NCBI GenBank assembly: GCA_002286715.1
Contig: NSJX01000001.1
Span: 435,835-499,834, forward strand
Direction: 5' to 3'
Length of the DNA stretch: 64,000 nt
Origin: Dentipellis sp. KUC8613
Lineage: Eukaryota; Basidiomycota; Agaricomycetes; Russulales; Hericiaceae
Shown in pieces: positions 11,227 through 23,956 of this stretch. Made by a program: the position numbers and the translations under genes. The notes under the pieces are model-generated. The model worked only from the letters and a program-made list of their open reading frames with translations, was not told the origin of the DNA and made no database searches. Each line of letters opens with the position of its first letter. The first letter of the stretch is position 1.

Positions 11227-11957
11227 GCTTCGGGTTCTGTCCGTGCGGCGGCTTCTGTGATATGTGGTGCGGTGGGCGGTGGGCGGTGGGTGATACGCGG
11301 TGCGTGGTATATAGACGAGCGGGTGTGGCCATGTCCATGGACGGAGGTGCGCGTCATCTAGTACGTGTTTATGAGTTTTTTACGCACATATAATGTCGGA
11401 TGCTGTATAATACCTACTACCTATTTGGCACCTTGTATATTTGGGAATTACGGACTGTATGCACTCACTCCTTCCTTTATTTTTTTCTTGCCGCAATGTG
11501 ATAGCGATGACTTTGCCTTTTACTTCATCCTAATGCAGGATGATCTGCAGAGGTATTTATAGCAAACGCACCACGACTTACAGAGCTTCCGGCAAGCGGC
11601 TCGTATTATGGCGCAGAAAGGGGATATCGGACGATATCTAACACCGCGTTGGCTAACGATGTGGGGAAAGCCCAATCAATGATGTATACTTAACGTTGTA
11701 TTGTAGGGAGTACTAGGTCTAAGAACAGACAGTCTAAAGCTGAGCAGCAACTATGGAAACAACACGACCAGTCCATTCTATACTACGCCCTCGCCCTCGC
11801 CATCCTCTGTGTGGAACCCAAACGAGCCGAGCCATGCTTTCCTTTGTACACTAATGCTGTGACGAATCAGCACCCCAGTCCCATGCATATGCGCAATCGC
11901 AGCCACAAATCGCGCCCTAGTCCGAGAAACGGAAGTTTCGAGTCTCGGTCTGTGCGC
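11227..11957. other. convergent intergenic region
   Basis: It holds the 3' flanks of hydrolase copy B and of UXS1. AT-rich in the middle, no supported exon. Confidence 0.5.
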
Positions 11958-13607
11958 TTACAAGCTGCCCTCGGTGAGCTTGGCCTTGTAGTAGCGCACC
12001 ATCTCCTCAAGCCCCATGCGCACAGTCCAGCGCGGCTCCCAGTCGAGTACTGACTTGGCGCGCGTCGTGTCGGGGCGGCGCTTCTGCGGGTCGTCGGTGG
12101 GCATGGGCCCGTGGATGATGTTGACGCGGCGCCCGGGCTTGCCGTCCTCTGCCTGGACCTTCTCGACGATGTCGCGCACGAGCTCCGCGAACTCGATGAT
12201 CGTGAACTCGTCGCCGTTGCCAATGTTCACTGGCCGCGTCTCGTCCGAGTTCATGAGCGCGATGAGGCCGTCGATGAGGTCGTGGATGTACTGGAAGGAG
12301 CGCGTCTGCTTGCCGTCGCCGTAGACGGTGATGTCCTGGCCCTTGAGGGCCTGGACGATGAAGTTCGACACAACACGTCCGTCATAAGGGTTCACTGAAA
12401 CAATTTTAGATCAAGTATCAGTGGCGTACAGAAGCGCGCTTACTGCGGGGACCTGAAAAGGGGTAAGCACGGGAGCGAAAACGTAAAGGTACTAGAAGTC
12501 GTACCATAGGTGTTGAAGATACGCGCAACGCGGACATCGACGCCGTCCTGGCGATGGAAGCCGTACGTGAGGGTCTCAGCGACACGCTTGCCCTCATCGT
12601 AGCAGGCACGGGGACCGATGGGGTTGACGTGACCCCAGCTGAAGAAACGTTAGGTACGCGATAGGTCGGCGATCACGTGTACGCACTAGTCCTCGGGCTG
12701 AGGGTGCACCTCGGGGTCACCGTAAACCTCTGCTTTGCAATGAGTAAACGCGGAAAACGTCATAGGACGCATGGCGTACCGGATGTGCTGGTAATCAGGA
12801 AGCGCGCCTTCGTGCGCTTTGCGAGACCAAGCATGTTGAGAGTGCCCATGAACGACGTTTTGATGGTCTTGACGGCATTGAATTGATAGTGAGGAGGCGA
12901 AGCCGGGCATGCAAGGTGGTAGATTTCTGAAAGGAGCTCAGCTACAGAAGACGCGTCATGACACGAAACGACGCGTACGATCACACTCAATCATGAACGG
13001 CTCGACGACGTCATGGCGGACCATCTCAAAGTTGGGGTGACCAACCCAGTGACTCACACTCGTCTTCGAGCCAGTGAAGAAGTTGTCGAGAACGGTGACC
13101 TCATGTCCGAGGAGCATGAGGCGGTCAACGAGATGGGAGCCGACAAAACCGGCACCACCAGTGACGAGGACACGTTTGCGCGAGGAGGGCGGGAGGAGGG
13201 TGACGGGAGGGAAGCGGGAGAGGGTGGTGTAGGAGATAGCGTTGGTCTCCGGGTGGAAGATGGACTTGGACTGGTAGGCGGAATGGCCCTGGGTGAAGCG
13301 GGCATGTTCGTCCTCCTCGCGGGTGTCAATCGCCTTCACGTCACCGTTGACGGAGGTGATAACATAGTGGGGACGGAGGTAAAGAGAGCGGACGACGTCG
13401 AGAGGGACCTCGCAGTCGAATCCGAAGCGCTGGAAGCCAACGGTCGTGATTTCCTTGCCGTTCTTGTCGACGGTGCGGATCTGGGAGGAGGTGAGTGCGC
13501 AAAAACGCGTGGAAGGGAGGGAAACGGACTGCTTCGACGTTGGAGGCAGACATTCTGAGGGGGAGGTCGTAGTCGACGGAGGGAGAGAGCGGAGACAAGG
13601 ACGCCAT
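11958..13607 (-). CDS. UXS1: UDP-glucuronic acid decarboxylase (UDP-xylose synthase)
   Basis: Converts UDP-glucuronate to UDP-xylose with bound NAD, supplying xylose for cell-wall and glycan synthesis. The protein starts [18 protein letters not shown] at 13607. After an N-terminal extension come the dinucleotide motif [28 protein letters not shown] strand (here [15 protein letters not shown]), [32 protein letters not shown], the catalytic YxxxK in [31 protein letters not shown] and the C-terminal [14 protein letters not shown]. This is a complete extended short-chain dehydrogenase of the UXS type. One exon, 12444-12452, is only 9 nt and completes TYG-PRM-NPY. The gene is divergent from ENP1, with 183 bp between start codons, so the pair may share a promoter region. 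Confidence 0.95.
12444..12452 (-). other. UXS1: 9-nt microexon of UXS1
   Basis: On the minus strand, an intron ending in CAG is followed by GTCCCCGCA and then a GTAAGC donor. Joining TATG + GTCCCCGCA + TGAACCC gives TYGPRMNP, the conserved family sequence. Leaving it out destroys that segment. Confidence 0.85.
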
Positions 13608-13790
13608 TAAAACTACTTATTCAGTTTTTTTTGGCAGCGGAAGCAGAGGCTCGAAAGAGGCGATGGCTTTACCCAATCGATCCTCCTCGATCTTGCCCTT
13701 CTTATTCCTACTCCCGCTGACTAAGCCTCTCTCCCTCCATCATTCTCCCGTCGGCTTATTGCCACAAGTCTTCGCCTCCATCTCCTCCTC

Positions 13791-15553
13791 ATGCCTCGCG
13801 CTCAAAAGGCCTCTTCAAAGGCCCGTCACGACCCCCTTCACGTCCAGCTCGGCGAGGACGAGGTTCATGCAAAATACGGCCGCGTCTCAAATCCTGGCAA
13901 GCGCCGCAAATCGAGACCGAGTACCGAGGACGATGACGAGCATGGCGAGGTGCGCGCCTCTATCTCCCATTGATGCGCGCAAAATCAGTCCACTTGACAC
14001 AGACCAATAGGTGATATTAGACCCGAAGACATCCAAAAAGATCTTCGAGCTCGCCAAATCGCAGCAGGAGGAACTCGCCGAGCCAGACGAGGAAGAAACC
14101 CTCGACGATGACTTTACACGACCGCGCCTGCGTGACCTTGAGGAAGCTGATGATGAGGATGGCGATGAGTATCCTGGATTTATTGATATTGACGAAGAGG
14201 AGCACGAGTTGGTGCGCGGTCCCACAGCGTCTTTTGCTGCCCGTGTAGCCTGACCTATCCTCCTGCAGCAAATTGACTCCGGTGATATCAAGGCCCTTGA
14301 TTCGCTATTACCGCCAAATGCAGGCGAGCGAAAGACGCTCGCGGATATGATATTTGCGAAACTGGACAGCGCTGGTACCGGTACTGCCGTAATACAGCCC
14401 TCTGCCGAAGGTGTGTCGCCCCGCTGTGCATGGAACTGGCCTCATGTCCTGATCTATCGCCAGGCCGTGCACACACACCCGACCCCGCCGAGGGTCTCGA
14501 TCCCAAAGTAGTCGAAGTCTACACAAAGTTGGTTTATTCTCTGGCCATATCGGCCCACTTGCTAACAACTCTACAGAGTCGGCCTATTGTTACAGAGCTA
14601 TCGGTCAGGGCCACTCCCGAAACCATTCAAAATCATTCCATCCCTCCCCGCCTGGGCGCGCATCCTTGCCCTCACTCATCCCGAAAGATGGTCGTCACAA
14701 GCTTGCCACGCCGCGACACGCATCTTCATCTCCAATATGAAACCACCTCAGGCGCGCGTTTTTCTGGAAGGTGTCGTGCTCGACGCGGTCCGTGAAGACA
14801 TTGCAAATGTGTCCAACCGGAAAGACCACCGGAAACTGAGCCCTCATTACTACGAGGCTCTCAAACGCGCACTGTACAAGCCCGGCGCATTCTTCAAGGG
14901 CATCGTGTTCCCGATGCTGGAGGTAAGAACGCCTGTCTGGCTCACTGATAAACGCAATATGCGCTGATGCCGAGATCCCCAGAGCGGCTGTACACTGCAG
15001 GAAGCTGCCATCATTGCATCGGTGCTCGCAAAGGTCAAAGTACCCCGCGACCACTCTGCCGGGGCGCTTAACCGCATCGCCGGCATGGATTATTCCGGTA
15101 GGGCTCTTTGTCACCCGTCCCGCCGTCTTCGTGAGCTTACGGCTTGTGCGCCAGGCCCGAACTCGCTGTTCATCCGCGTGCTCCTCGACAAAAAGCACGC
15201 ACTGCCATACAAAAACATCGATAGCCTTGTGTTCCACTTTATCCGCCTGTCGAACACGTACAAGGCCAAAAATCGCGGGGACAGCGAACAGCTCCCCGTG
15301 CTCTGGCATCAGAGCCTGCTGGTGTTCTGCCAACGGTCAGTCTCCCCCTTGTCGCCCTGTGGTAGGAAGAAGCGCTTATCTGGGCGCGCACAGGTACTCG
15401 GCAGATCTGACGCCAGACCAAAAGGACGCGCTCCTCGATGTCGTGCGCGCCCACCCGCATCCGCAAATCGGGCCTGAGATCCGCCGTGAGCTCGTCAACT
15501 CGGTCATGCGGGGCGAGCCACGCGGGGACGGGGATGCGATGGACATATCGTGA
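13791..15553 (+). CDS. ENP1: bystin / Enp1, 40S ribosomal subunit biogenesis factor
   Basis: A nucleolar and cytoplasmic pre-40S factor needed for 18S rRNA processing and export. The protein starts MPRAQKASSKARHDPLHVQL, has a basic N-terminus (NPGKRRKSRPS), an acidic stretch (DEEETLDDDF, EEADDEDGDEYPGFIDIDEE) and then the bystin helical domain: GERKTLADMIFAKL, PKPFKIIPSLPAWARILALT, HPERWSSQACHAATRIFISN, LSPHYYEALKRALYKPGAFF, GCTLQEAAIIASVLAKVKVP, HSAGALNRIAGMDYSGPNS, LLDKKHALPYKNIDSLVFHF and LPVLWHQSLLVFCQRY. It ends EPRGDGDAMDIS. Introns of about 50-60 nt separate these blocks with frames joining cleanly. Full-length by eye, with all hallmark blocks in order. Confidence 0.95.
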
Positions 15554-15935
15554 TCCCTCTTGCCTCCGTCCTCGGTTTGCTTTTCCCCTTTGCTTTCTAC
15601 ATCTGGTGTATCGGTGCATCTTTTGTAGCCATCCTTCCGCTTTGCTATTGATTGTATTTCTGGTGCTCGGGATCTTTTTTCACTTCGTCGACTCGAATGG
15701 TTATCGAGCGCGGGTGAGTGGCTCTTTGAAGAACGTGCGCTGCGATTCGCGGGATGTTCACAGGGTCATCTCGCCTGGCTAGCGCGGACTGGTCACTAGA
15801 CTCTACCCAGGTAAGCCCGTCCGTTCGATCGCAGCAGCAGATAGCTATAGAAGGTGTAGGCTACATAGAGTACTTTTCCTCGTGACCGCGGGCTTGTAGC
15901 CACAGCGTCATGGATCCCCACCAACACGTACCAAC
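15554..15935. other. convergent 3' flanks of ENP1 and NOP9
   Basis: No exon supported. Confidence 0.5.
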
Positions 15936-18900
15936 TCACGACTTGTGCTTCTTCCTCTTCGGCTCCTCCCCCTTCGGCGCCGCCTTGATCGCGCCCAGCA
16001 CATCGCCCAGCCCGTCATCCCGCACCTTGCCCTTCTCGCCCTTGCGTTTCTTTTTCTCCTCTTTCGAGGGCTTTGCAACTTCCTCTTCATCCGCAGGTGC
16101 AGGCTCAGAGGCAGCGGCTGTCGAGGCCAGCGCAGCCCGCTTCACCTTCTTGCCCAGCGTCTGGTCGAACAGGTCGTCGATCTCGTCCCCGCGCTTCCGC
16201 TTTGCCTTCTCCTTCTTCTCCTTCTCCTTTTCCGTCGGCACAACCTCCTCCGCAGGCTTCGTCTGCGCTTGCGCCTTTGGTGCGGCAGATTTGGGCGCGG
16301 GCGCGGGCGCGGGTGCCTTGGCGTGCAGGCTGCGCCACTCTTCGGGGCGCCGTTGGAGGAGGTATAGGTTGAGGTTGCGCGCGAAGAACTTGCCGTAGAA
16401 CGAGCCTGCGAGACGCGTCTCGTGCGGTATCAGCGAGCGTGCGATTTTCTCCTATCCGTGCATGCAGTCATCAGCATCAATATCCTCCGCAACTCCAACC
16501 ATAATCACAGCGAGAGTGAGGTGGGACGTACCTTGAGATACGGGTCCGCGGCTGCCCAGCAGCGGTCGCCGACGCGGCTGCCGATGCGGTCGTCCACGAG
16601 CTCGGGGTAGTGGCCGATGAACGCCATGATGAGTGTGCGCTTCGCTTTGGGCGGCACGCTCGATGCGTCGAGGACCGCGTCGAGCACGCGCGAGCTTGTC
16701 GCGTGGTGCGCGATTGTGAGCAGGTCGGGCATTGGGAGGGATTGGATGCTGCGTGCGTTCAGGCGATGGTAGTAAGTCAGTCAATGCGGGAGGGACGGTT
16801 GGGAGGAAGAGGAGGCAAACCTGGAGAGCACGAGCTGGTTGTGCGGGTCTGGAAGGCGCAGGAGCGATTGCAGGAGGAGTGCCCCGGCGACTTTTGGCTC
16901 GAGTGGGTCCTCGTCGGTGTCCTTTCTGTATCGCCTTTTGGAAGGCTCCGCAGGCTCTTCAGGCTGGGCTGTGGCTGCCTTTTTTGCGGCGGCGGCGACG
17001 GCGTCATTGTACTCCTGGATTGTTAGTTAGATGTTCAGCACTACTCTAACGTGTTTAGAGATGAAGCTCTCACTTGCAAGGTTTTGAGTCTGAGGACGCA
17101 GGGTACCAACAGCTTGCGGTCGTCGGGTGTCGCGAGCTCGAATGCAGCGCATATGGTCTGCAGGTTTCCCGAATCAGATGAAACGATGGGTATGAACGTA
17201 GTGTAGCTACTTGCCTCGCAAACCTCATTTTCCATGGCGTGCATCGCTGCAGCCCTCTCCACAAGAGCGCGCAGTACACCCGTCCTCGAAGCTATTGCAC
17301 ATTAGTTAGCTGAATCCACATGGAACAAAAGTGCGCTCGTACATCGAATCTTAGGCAACGCGTCCCCAAGCTCGCTCAGGACCTGTGCCATCTGTGCCGC
17401 GCTGACCCGTTCGATCGCCTTCGCGACGACGAAATTCGCAACAGGGTGCGCCGCCAGCCGAGCGAGCTTGCCCGCGAAGTACGTGTCCCAGAGCATATCG
17501 AACACGGGCGGTGGTGAGCGCGAGACGAGCGTCTCAAGCAAGTGCGAGGACGTCGCGTCGCGGAGGAGGGTCCCGAGGAAGTCTGAAACTTCAGGGGTGG
17601 CATCTGGGTTTTCGTCTGCATTGCACAGTTAAAGTCATCTGCATGCACAGAGAATGATACGGATAGCATACGTTGAAGTGTGATCAGCCCAACCAAGACG
17701 CGGTCCATGAGCGAGTCAGGCTCGTCTGCCATGCCGTTGTCGGCCTCGATCTCCAGCAGCATCTGCAGGACTGGGCTGGCGACCTTGTTGGCGGCCAATG
17801 ACCGCACCTCGTTCTCGCCCAAATCCTGCCTCAGCCTCTGCACGAATGATTTTGCTGCGTCCCGGAACTCCACTGGCCACGCTTTGCCTAGCCCTGCGTC
17901 CGCCTTGCCCGTCTCTTTGTCGTCATTGAAGAGCGACTTCATCGGGCCCTGCTTAGCCTTCCAAGATGCGCTCTTTTTGGAGCGGACTTGTGACTGCAGT
18001 TTGTTCGAGTCGGCAGGGAAGAGCTGTGGACTGAGGAGCACGAAGAGGGAGCGGAAAACATGTGAGGCGAAGGGGTCCATGAGGAGGGTGGCGAATGAAG
18101 GCAAGAGTTCCTAATGCTATTGTTAGCTTTGAACATAAGGACCGGTTGAAGGAGCTCGTACTTCAACCATGTCGAGGACGAGCTGGGTAAAGCTCCGCAG
18201 CTCACCCTTGTCTTCTGAGCCCTCCACGACCGCGACCACACCACGAGCCTGCATGCACGGTCAGGGCATTGTGGAGAAATGTATACATGATTTCAGATAG
18301 TACCTCACGAGAGATGGTATTAGCTCCCACATCTAGGAGTGTCTGGACTACGTGTGAAGCGAACCGGTGTTTGACCAACTGCTCGAATCTGTAACAGCGC
18401 GTCAAAAGGGGTCAAAAGCCAATTACAGTAGAACACACTTACGAACCCGCCAAGCTATCCAAGAAAACTCGCCGCACGAAATCATCCATAGAATAAATCA
18501 TGCGCTCGAGGATACCTGAGCAGTCAGGATCGGTCGCGAGTTCCTTCTCCTTGCCTGTCATCTCTTGCAGAGACGCAAGGAGGAACATTCTCCTGTCTAC
18601 ACGCAGCAAACGTGGTCATTTCATACACCACGACAAATCTACTATTGCAAACACGTACTTTCGTTAGGATCTACATCGGGGTCCGCATCAAGCTCTGCGC
18701 CATTCTCCTGCCACTCCTTGATCTGGTTGTCGACCGTCCTAAAGTACGCCTTCACGTCCGCGTCGACATACCCAAATGGAGCCTCCAGGTTCACCTCCCC
18801 ACCGTGACCATGCGTACCATTCTCTCCTGCGACAATCCATGAAGGGCCCGCCTGCTGCTGCTGCTCTTCGTTCGGCTGCGTGCGCCATTCTTCTTGCGCC

Positions 18901-18962
18901 GGGCCGTCTTCATCTTGCGTTTTCTTATGCCTCTTGCCTCGCTTTCTGTTCTCTCTCGGCAT
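15936..18962 (-). CDS. NOP9: Nop9-type nucleolar Pumilio-repeat RNA-binding protein
   Basis: Binds pre-18S rRNA and acts in early 40S assembly in the nucleolus. The start at 18962 gives [18 protein letters not shown], a basic nucleolar-type N-terminus, then [20 protein letters not shown]. Pumilio-like helical repeats follow through about ten exons: [100 protein letters not shown], and [24 protein letters not shown] blocks near 17300-17540 ([20 protein letters not shown]). The last exon is very Lys/Glu-rich ([20 protein letters not shown]) and ends KRKKHKS, a basic tail. Roughly 800 residues; I did not count repeats. Divergent from NCS6 with 213 bp between starts. Confidence 0.9.
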
Positions 18963-19175
18963 GGTGGGTTCGAGTTTTGGACGCTGAATGCAAGAAAGTT
19001 GCTGTCTGCAAAAGGAAATCACTCATAGCATGGATCTCAGATCGCCTGACCCGATTTAGCTGACTCATCCACCCACTCAGATCCTCTCCATTCCCTCCTC
19101 ATCTTCACTTCAAATCAATTCTCTCGGACGGCGATATCCTCTTATTTTCTTTTGATACTGTATCCATAGACAAAA

Positions 19176-20577
19176 ATGGCCCCGAGAAGCTGCGCGCTCT
19201 GCAACAACGCGAAAGCGATCCTCAAAAGACCGAAGACGGGGCAACAGATCTGCAAGGAGTGCTTCTTCTATGTATTCGAGACGGAGGTGCACAACACGAT
19301 CACCGAGGCGGAGCTGTTCAAGCGGGGGGATAGAGTTGCGATTGGGGCCTCTGGAGGGAAAGGTAAGTTTGATGATCTCTTCATGGGTATGCAGGGCGTT
19401 GATCTGGCCTGAAGATTCTACTGTACTTGCATATGTTATGAAGACATTGAATGACCGCTATAACTATGGTCTTGAGCTATATTTGCTCTCAATAGACGAG
19501 GGGATTACCGGATACCGAGATGACTCGCTTGAAGTGTGTATGCTAATCTTGCCGTTCCTGTGCACCCGCGTTAACCATGAATTACAGACAGTAAAAAGAA
19601 ACCAGCAGCAGTACGACATGCCGCTGAAGATCCTTTCATATGACGAACTGTACGGCTGGACTATGGACCGCATTGTATCAACTATCGGAAAGAAGAACAA
19701 TTGTACATTCTGTGGTGTATTTCGACGGCAGGCATTGGACCGAGGAGCGTCGTCCTTGAATGTGGACCATATTGTAACAGGACATAATGCGGATGACATC
19801 GCGGAGACTGTATTAATGAACAGTACGTCCCTGCGCTTAGTGCTTGCTCATATTCTATCTGACAAGGTCCTGACATGTGCAGTCATGAGAGGGGACATTG
19901 CGAGACTCGGAAGATGTACACTAATTTGCACGCAAGGCGAAGACACAATAAAGAGGTCAAAGCCTTTTAAATACGCTTACGAGAAGGAGATTGTTATGTA
20001 TGTTCCTATCTCAATGCTTGCACCTCTTCTGCTCATACATTGTGCAGGTACGCATACTTCAAGAAACTCGACTACTTCTCAACGGAATGCATCTACTCTC
20101 CCGATGCATACCGAGGTCACGCACGCGGTTTCCTCAAAGACCTCGAGGCAGCACGACCGAGCGCAATTATTGATATCATTCATTCTGGAGAAGCGTTTGA
20201 AGTGAAGGAAGCGGTCAAGGCCACACAGAAGGTGCAACGTACGTGCCGCGTGATGGTTAATTCCTTTCCAGTATCTCATCCATCCACGACCCCGCAGAGA
20301 CGTGCAAGCGATGTGGCTATATGTCGAGCAATGATCTTTGCAAGGCATGTACACTACTCGAAGGACTCGAGCGAGGAATCGCCAATGTTGCAGTGGTTCG
20401 TGTTTCTCATTGTGATGTCGCTGAAGAAGCTTACCCCAACGCCCTTGCTTGTAGACTGATCGTGCACGACGAAAGATGGATATGGATGGGCCTGCTCCTC
20501 AAGACCTTCGCACCATACCTTTCTTCCAACTGCCCACAGGACCGGGTCCTTCTATCTCACTCAATGCTCCGGCATGA
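19176..20577 (+). CDS. NCS6: cytoplasmic tRNA 2-thiolation protein 1
   Basis: Catalytic subunit (Ncs6/Ctu1) that adenylates and thiolates U34 of Lys, Glu and Gln tRNAs together with Ncs2 and Urm1. The N-terminal zinc-binding part is [20 protein letters not shown] with [11 protein letters not shown]. The PP-loop [20 protein letters not shown] is formed only after removing the intron that starts after GGGAAAG near 19363. Further hallmarks are [93 protein letters not shown] and a C-terminal zinc ribbon [20 protein letters not shown]. The last intron (donor after GTTGCAGTG) leads to an exon ending NAPA and TGA at 20577. Convergent with ERG27, 147 bp apart. Confidence 0.95.
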
Positions 20578-20724
20578 TGTTTACCGATCTCACACTCTAC
20601 ACATTCTCCAGCATGTTATAGGATTGGAGGTGTTTGTCTGCATAAGCGCACCGTAACCAGAGGGTATCGTAATAAGATGTGAGCTATATGGTATGTGAGA
20701 TGCGGGGCACGAGAGCACATGAAA

Positions 20725-22218
20725 TCAATTACTAGCACTTTCCTCCTGCTTCCTCCCTTCAGCAGCCAGAAACTTCTTATATAATGCATTATGTTGAGCC
20801 TCCAGATTCCTCGCTGCCTCCTTACACTCATCCCATCCATGCACATAGTCAACGCCAACAGCATCATTTCCCCAACGGTCGGTGATCGAGTGGAACCGAA
20901 CAGGGTTGTCCACCGAGGGCAGGATACCACCATGCGCAAACCCGGCGGAGCGCACCGACTTTGATTTTGACGCGGTTGCGAAGAGGAGGGGTATGCACGC
21001 AATGGAGACGAGCGCGACGTGCACAGCAGCAGCAGCCCCGTGGAGGTGTGTGATAGGATGGTTTGGGGAACCGAACCAGCGGGCCTGCTCGAACGCTGCC
21101 GGTCAGAAGAGCGCCACACGATAATGAAAGATGGCGCACAAGGTAGAAAACAAGGTGCTTCAGCTTGTGCAGAATAGGAGGTATGAGTGTAGCATCGATG
21201 GAGGAGTACACCACACCGGGGTGCACCACCAGATGCCGCACTTTTGGGTTTGGGTCCTGTCGCGCGATGGTATCCAGGTGGGTACCGAGGATCTCGACCT
21301 GGAATTTCGAGGCCTCGTAGGGATGCGCCGTTTTGATAAGTTGCCAGTCGTTCTTATCGAAGAATTCGGGAAGTGCCTCGAGTGATGAAACCCAAATGAC
21401 GCGTCCAGGTCCAGTGGTATCATTTGCAGAGGCAGCGAGCAAGGGTTGTAGGACTCGGTACTGAGTCAAATAATAAGTCTGGCAAGAATATGGGCTACGA
21501 AAGGAGACTCACGAGGACATAGTGCCCGAAGACATTGCATTGCCATACCCAACCCAGACCATCATCACTCGTCAGGCCAACCTCTTCGACGTAGAACCGC
21601 GGACTTGTCACTGCTCCCAAGAAGTCGGTGAATATCTGCTTGATGAGAGCGACCCATTGCAGGCGGAGGAAAGGCGCGACGCCTGCATTGAATATGACAC
21701 GAGAGATGTACGGGTATCTTCGAAACGACCACTAACATAAGGGGGGGCCGAATGAACAGACAAGAAGAAAGCGTACGTGCGGCCAATCTCGTCGCCAAAC
21801 TCAAGCACACTTTGCACTGACGCGAGGTCGAGCTTGTGTATCTTGATCTCGAGGTTTTCGCGGAACTTCTTCGCGTGCGCGAGGTGGCCTGGCTCGTGCC
21901 GTCTGCGCTGAACATCTTCCTCGAACGTCTTCAGCAATTTGTCGCGTGCAGCCTCCGCCCTCTGTGCATTCCGGCATGCCATGATCAATGTCAGGCCATC
22001 GCATGGGTAGGTGAAGCCCTGGTCCGCTTGGCCCTCATTCGGTGGGAATTGAGGTTTGGCGTCCGTGGGATGTGGTTGTGATAGCTGGTCGAGAAGACGG
22101 CGACATGTACCAAAGCCGATACCACTGTGCAAATGCAGTCAAGGCGTGTCTCACATGCAGGGGATAGATGGACGAACTTGTTGGCCCCCGTCACAATGAT
22201 GATCGGTCGCGAGGACAT
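20725..22218 (-). CDS. ERG27: 3-keto-steroid reductase (sterol C-4 demethylation complex)
   Basis: Reduces the 3-ketone formed during C-4 demethylation in ergosterol synthesis, at the ER and lipid droplets, working with Erg25, Erg26 and Erg28. Starts MSSRPIIIVTGAN; after the first intron the cofactor motif reads TGANNGIGFGTCRRLL. LTLIMACRNAQRAEAARDKL is the nucleotide-specificity region, LEIKIHKLDLASVQSVLEFG follows, then a central exon with IFNAG and NVFGHYVL, RVIWVSSLEA for the catalytic Ser, and HPYEASKFQVEILG with the YxxxK pair. The C-terminus has a hydrophobic stretch (VALVSIACIPLLFATA) that may be a membrane anchor, and ends GRKQEESASN. All short-chain dehydrogenase hallmarks are present. 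Confidence 0.92.
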
Positions 22219-22834
22219 CTTGCAATTGGAAGGCGTATCAGAGACGACCGGAACTGTTGGGTATGTAGACGCGTCGGTCGAGGGGTGGTGTCAGGAAGGT
22301 GAACTCGGTTCCTAAAGTATATGGTGTCATAACATGCGCATTCCTCACGGTAGTGGGAAGAAAATCTGAATGTTTGTCGGGTTCAACACCTCGTGGGTAT
22401 GGTTTCTGCACATGAACGGTAGCTACAGCCGGATTCAATTGGCAGGTAGACGATGCATATAACAGTTTACACGCCTGTGAGGACCAGGTTCTGAAGGGAC
22501 TAATATGTCCTGGAATGGTATGAGAAACGGACCACTAAATAGGTCCTTCCTTCACGGACCAAAATGGCGTTTTTTGTACCCCCCTGCCTCCTAGTTGCAC
22601 GACGCTCGAGGCTTCATAGATGCGGGGTCGTCAACATTCGAAATAGAATTCAGACTCTGCACTCAAGATAAAATAACAAGAGGTCCTCGTTTGCGTGCTT
22701 CATCGAACACGTTGACCAATTAATTTTACTTCATACGTTTGAAACATTAATACTAGTTCAAACATCGCATACGGTATGTCATGATATGGGAGCATAGAGA
22801 TACAATAATACTGCCCCGACGGACTGGCAGCACC
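22219..22834. other. intergenic upstream of ERG27
   Basis: Promoter of ERG27 and 3' flank of the C2H2 gene, both on the minus strand. No exon supported; the part near 22650-22760 is AT-rich. Confidence 0.5.
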
Positions 22835-23956
22835 TTACGGACTGGCAGAAACCCCCTCCAACTTAGCCACGATGCAAAGATGTTTCTTCGATGACTTCTT
22901 GTGTCTGAGGAACGCGTCGCTGCGATTAAAATACGCGTCGCAAGGCTCACAATGAAACGCCTTCTGGTTCCCGTGTATAGATTCCATGTGCCGTCGCAGA
23001 TCCGGAGGCCTCTGGAGGGCGCGTCCACATAGAGGGCAGATGTACTTTTCAGTGTTCTCGCCAAATTGTGGTGCGGGTCCGGGAGGGGTACTAGGGATAT
23101 GAGTCTGGGGTGGCGGTGATGGTTGTGGCGTCCATCTCGACGTGTCGGGCAACAAGAGTTTCTGCCGTTTCGACGCTTCCGGTGACATTATTGGGGCATC
23201 TGACAGAGCTCTCGGGCGCTTCAGGGACTGTGATGGCCGGGCCGACGACGGCAGTCTGTCGAGTGATTTTGAATACCTCATGGGCTGTAGTGGTGGTAGA
23301 GGTGGTAAGGTCGCGTAGGGTGGTCGTGAGCGCAGCGGTGGCAATGACGGTACCAACGTTGATATTGGTGGCAGCATCTCGGGTGTTCTTGGACGTGACA
23401 GTCCATGCAGAGTCGTTATCGTGGATGGGCCTGGCTTTTGTTCGTCTTCGTCAGAATCGTCCTGGAGTTCGTCAACTTCTTCATCGTCTTCATCTTCCTG
23501 ATCCGAGGCCTCTTCGTCATCTTCTGGTACTTCGTGTGGGGCAGAAGCCACGTCCTCCGACGCGAAAGAGGCGTCGGAAGACGATTCGATCACCTTTTCT
23601 GAGGTGCTAGACCCTTCCCGCACGTCTTCTTCTTTCGCATCCCTCCCAACTTCTTCATCTCGCTTTGCATGGTGGCCGTCGCGCTTCCCGGGCGGGTCAT
23701 TAGAGAGCCTAGCTTCTGCACCTAGCTTTTCTTCAAGTACAGGCGTTCGATCACGCCTCATGCTAGGACCATTGTCCTTACACGAAGACGCCTGCGTCTG
23801 ATCGCGCAGTAAGTACAGACTTCAGAGGTACGTCCGCAGAATTGAACCTACAGGCTCATCTGATCGGGTGGGTGGTGAAAGCTCCCTCATGGACTCTGCA
23901 ATCCGTACTGTGTGGCGCGGCGTGGCGGCATGAGTGGTGGTTCCACATGGACCCAT
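22835..23956 (-). CDS. C2H2 zinc-finger protein, probable transcription factor
   Basis: Two exons. The long exon alone would begin MRRDRTPVLEEK at 23761, but its frame is open upstream to a CAG acceptor, and an upstream exon starting MGPCGTTTHAATPRHTVRIA at 23956 joins it in frame through a 54-nt intron (donor GTAGGT). I therefore prefer the start at 23956. The middle is disordered and acidic (EDDEEASDQEDEDDEEVDEL) and then Pro-rich. Two C-terminal fingers follow: CPLCGRALQRPPDLRRHMES-IH (C-x2-C-x12-H-x4-H) and CEPCDAYFNRSDAFLRH with a second His six residues later, an atypical spacing. DNA binding and a regulatory role are inferred from the fingers. No named orthologue recognised. Confidence 0.85.

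Noticed and set aside
13013..13558. 181-codon plus-strand frame
   Set aside because: Antisense of the UXS1 exon that contains the dinucleotide-binding motif.
22835..23761. C2H2 protein starting at 23761
   Set aside because: The frame stays open upstream to a splice acceptor, and an in-frame exon with its own ATG at 23956 fits better.
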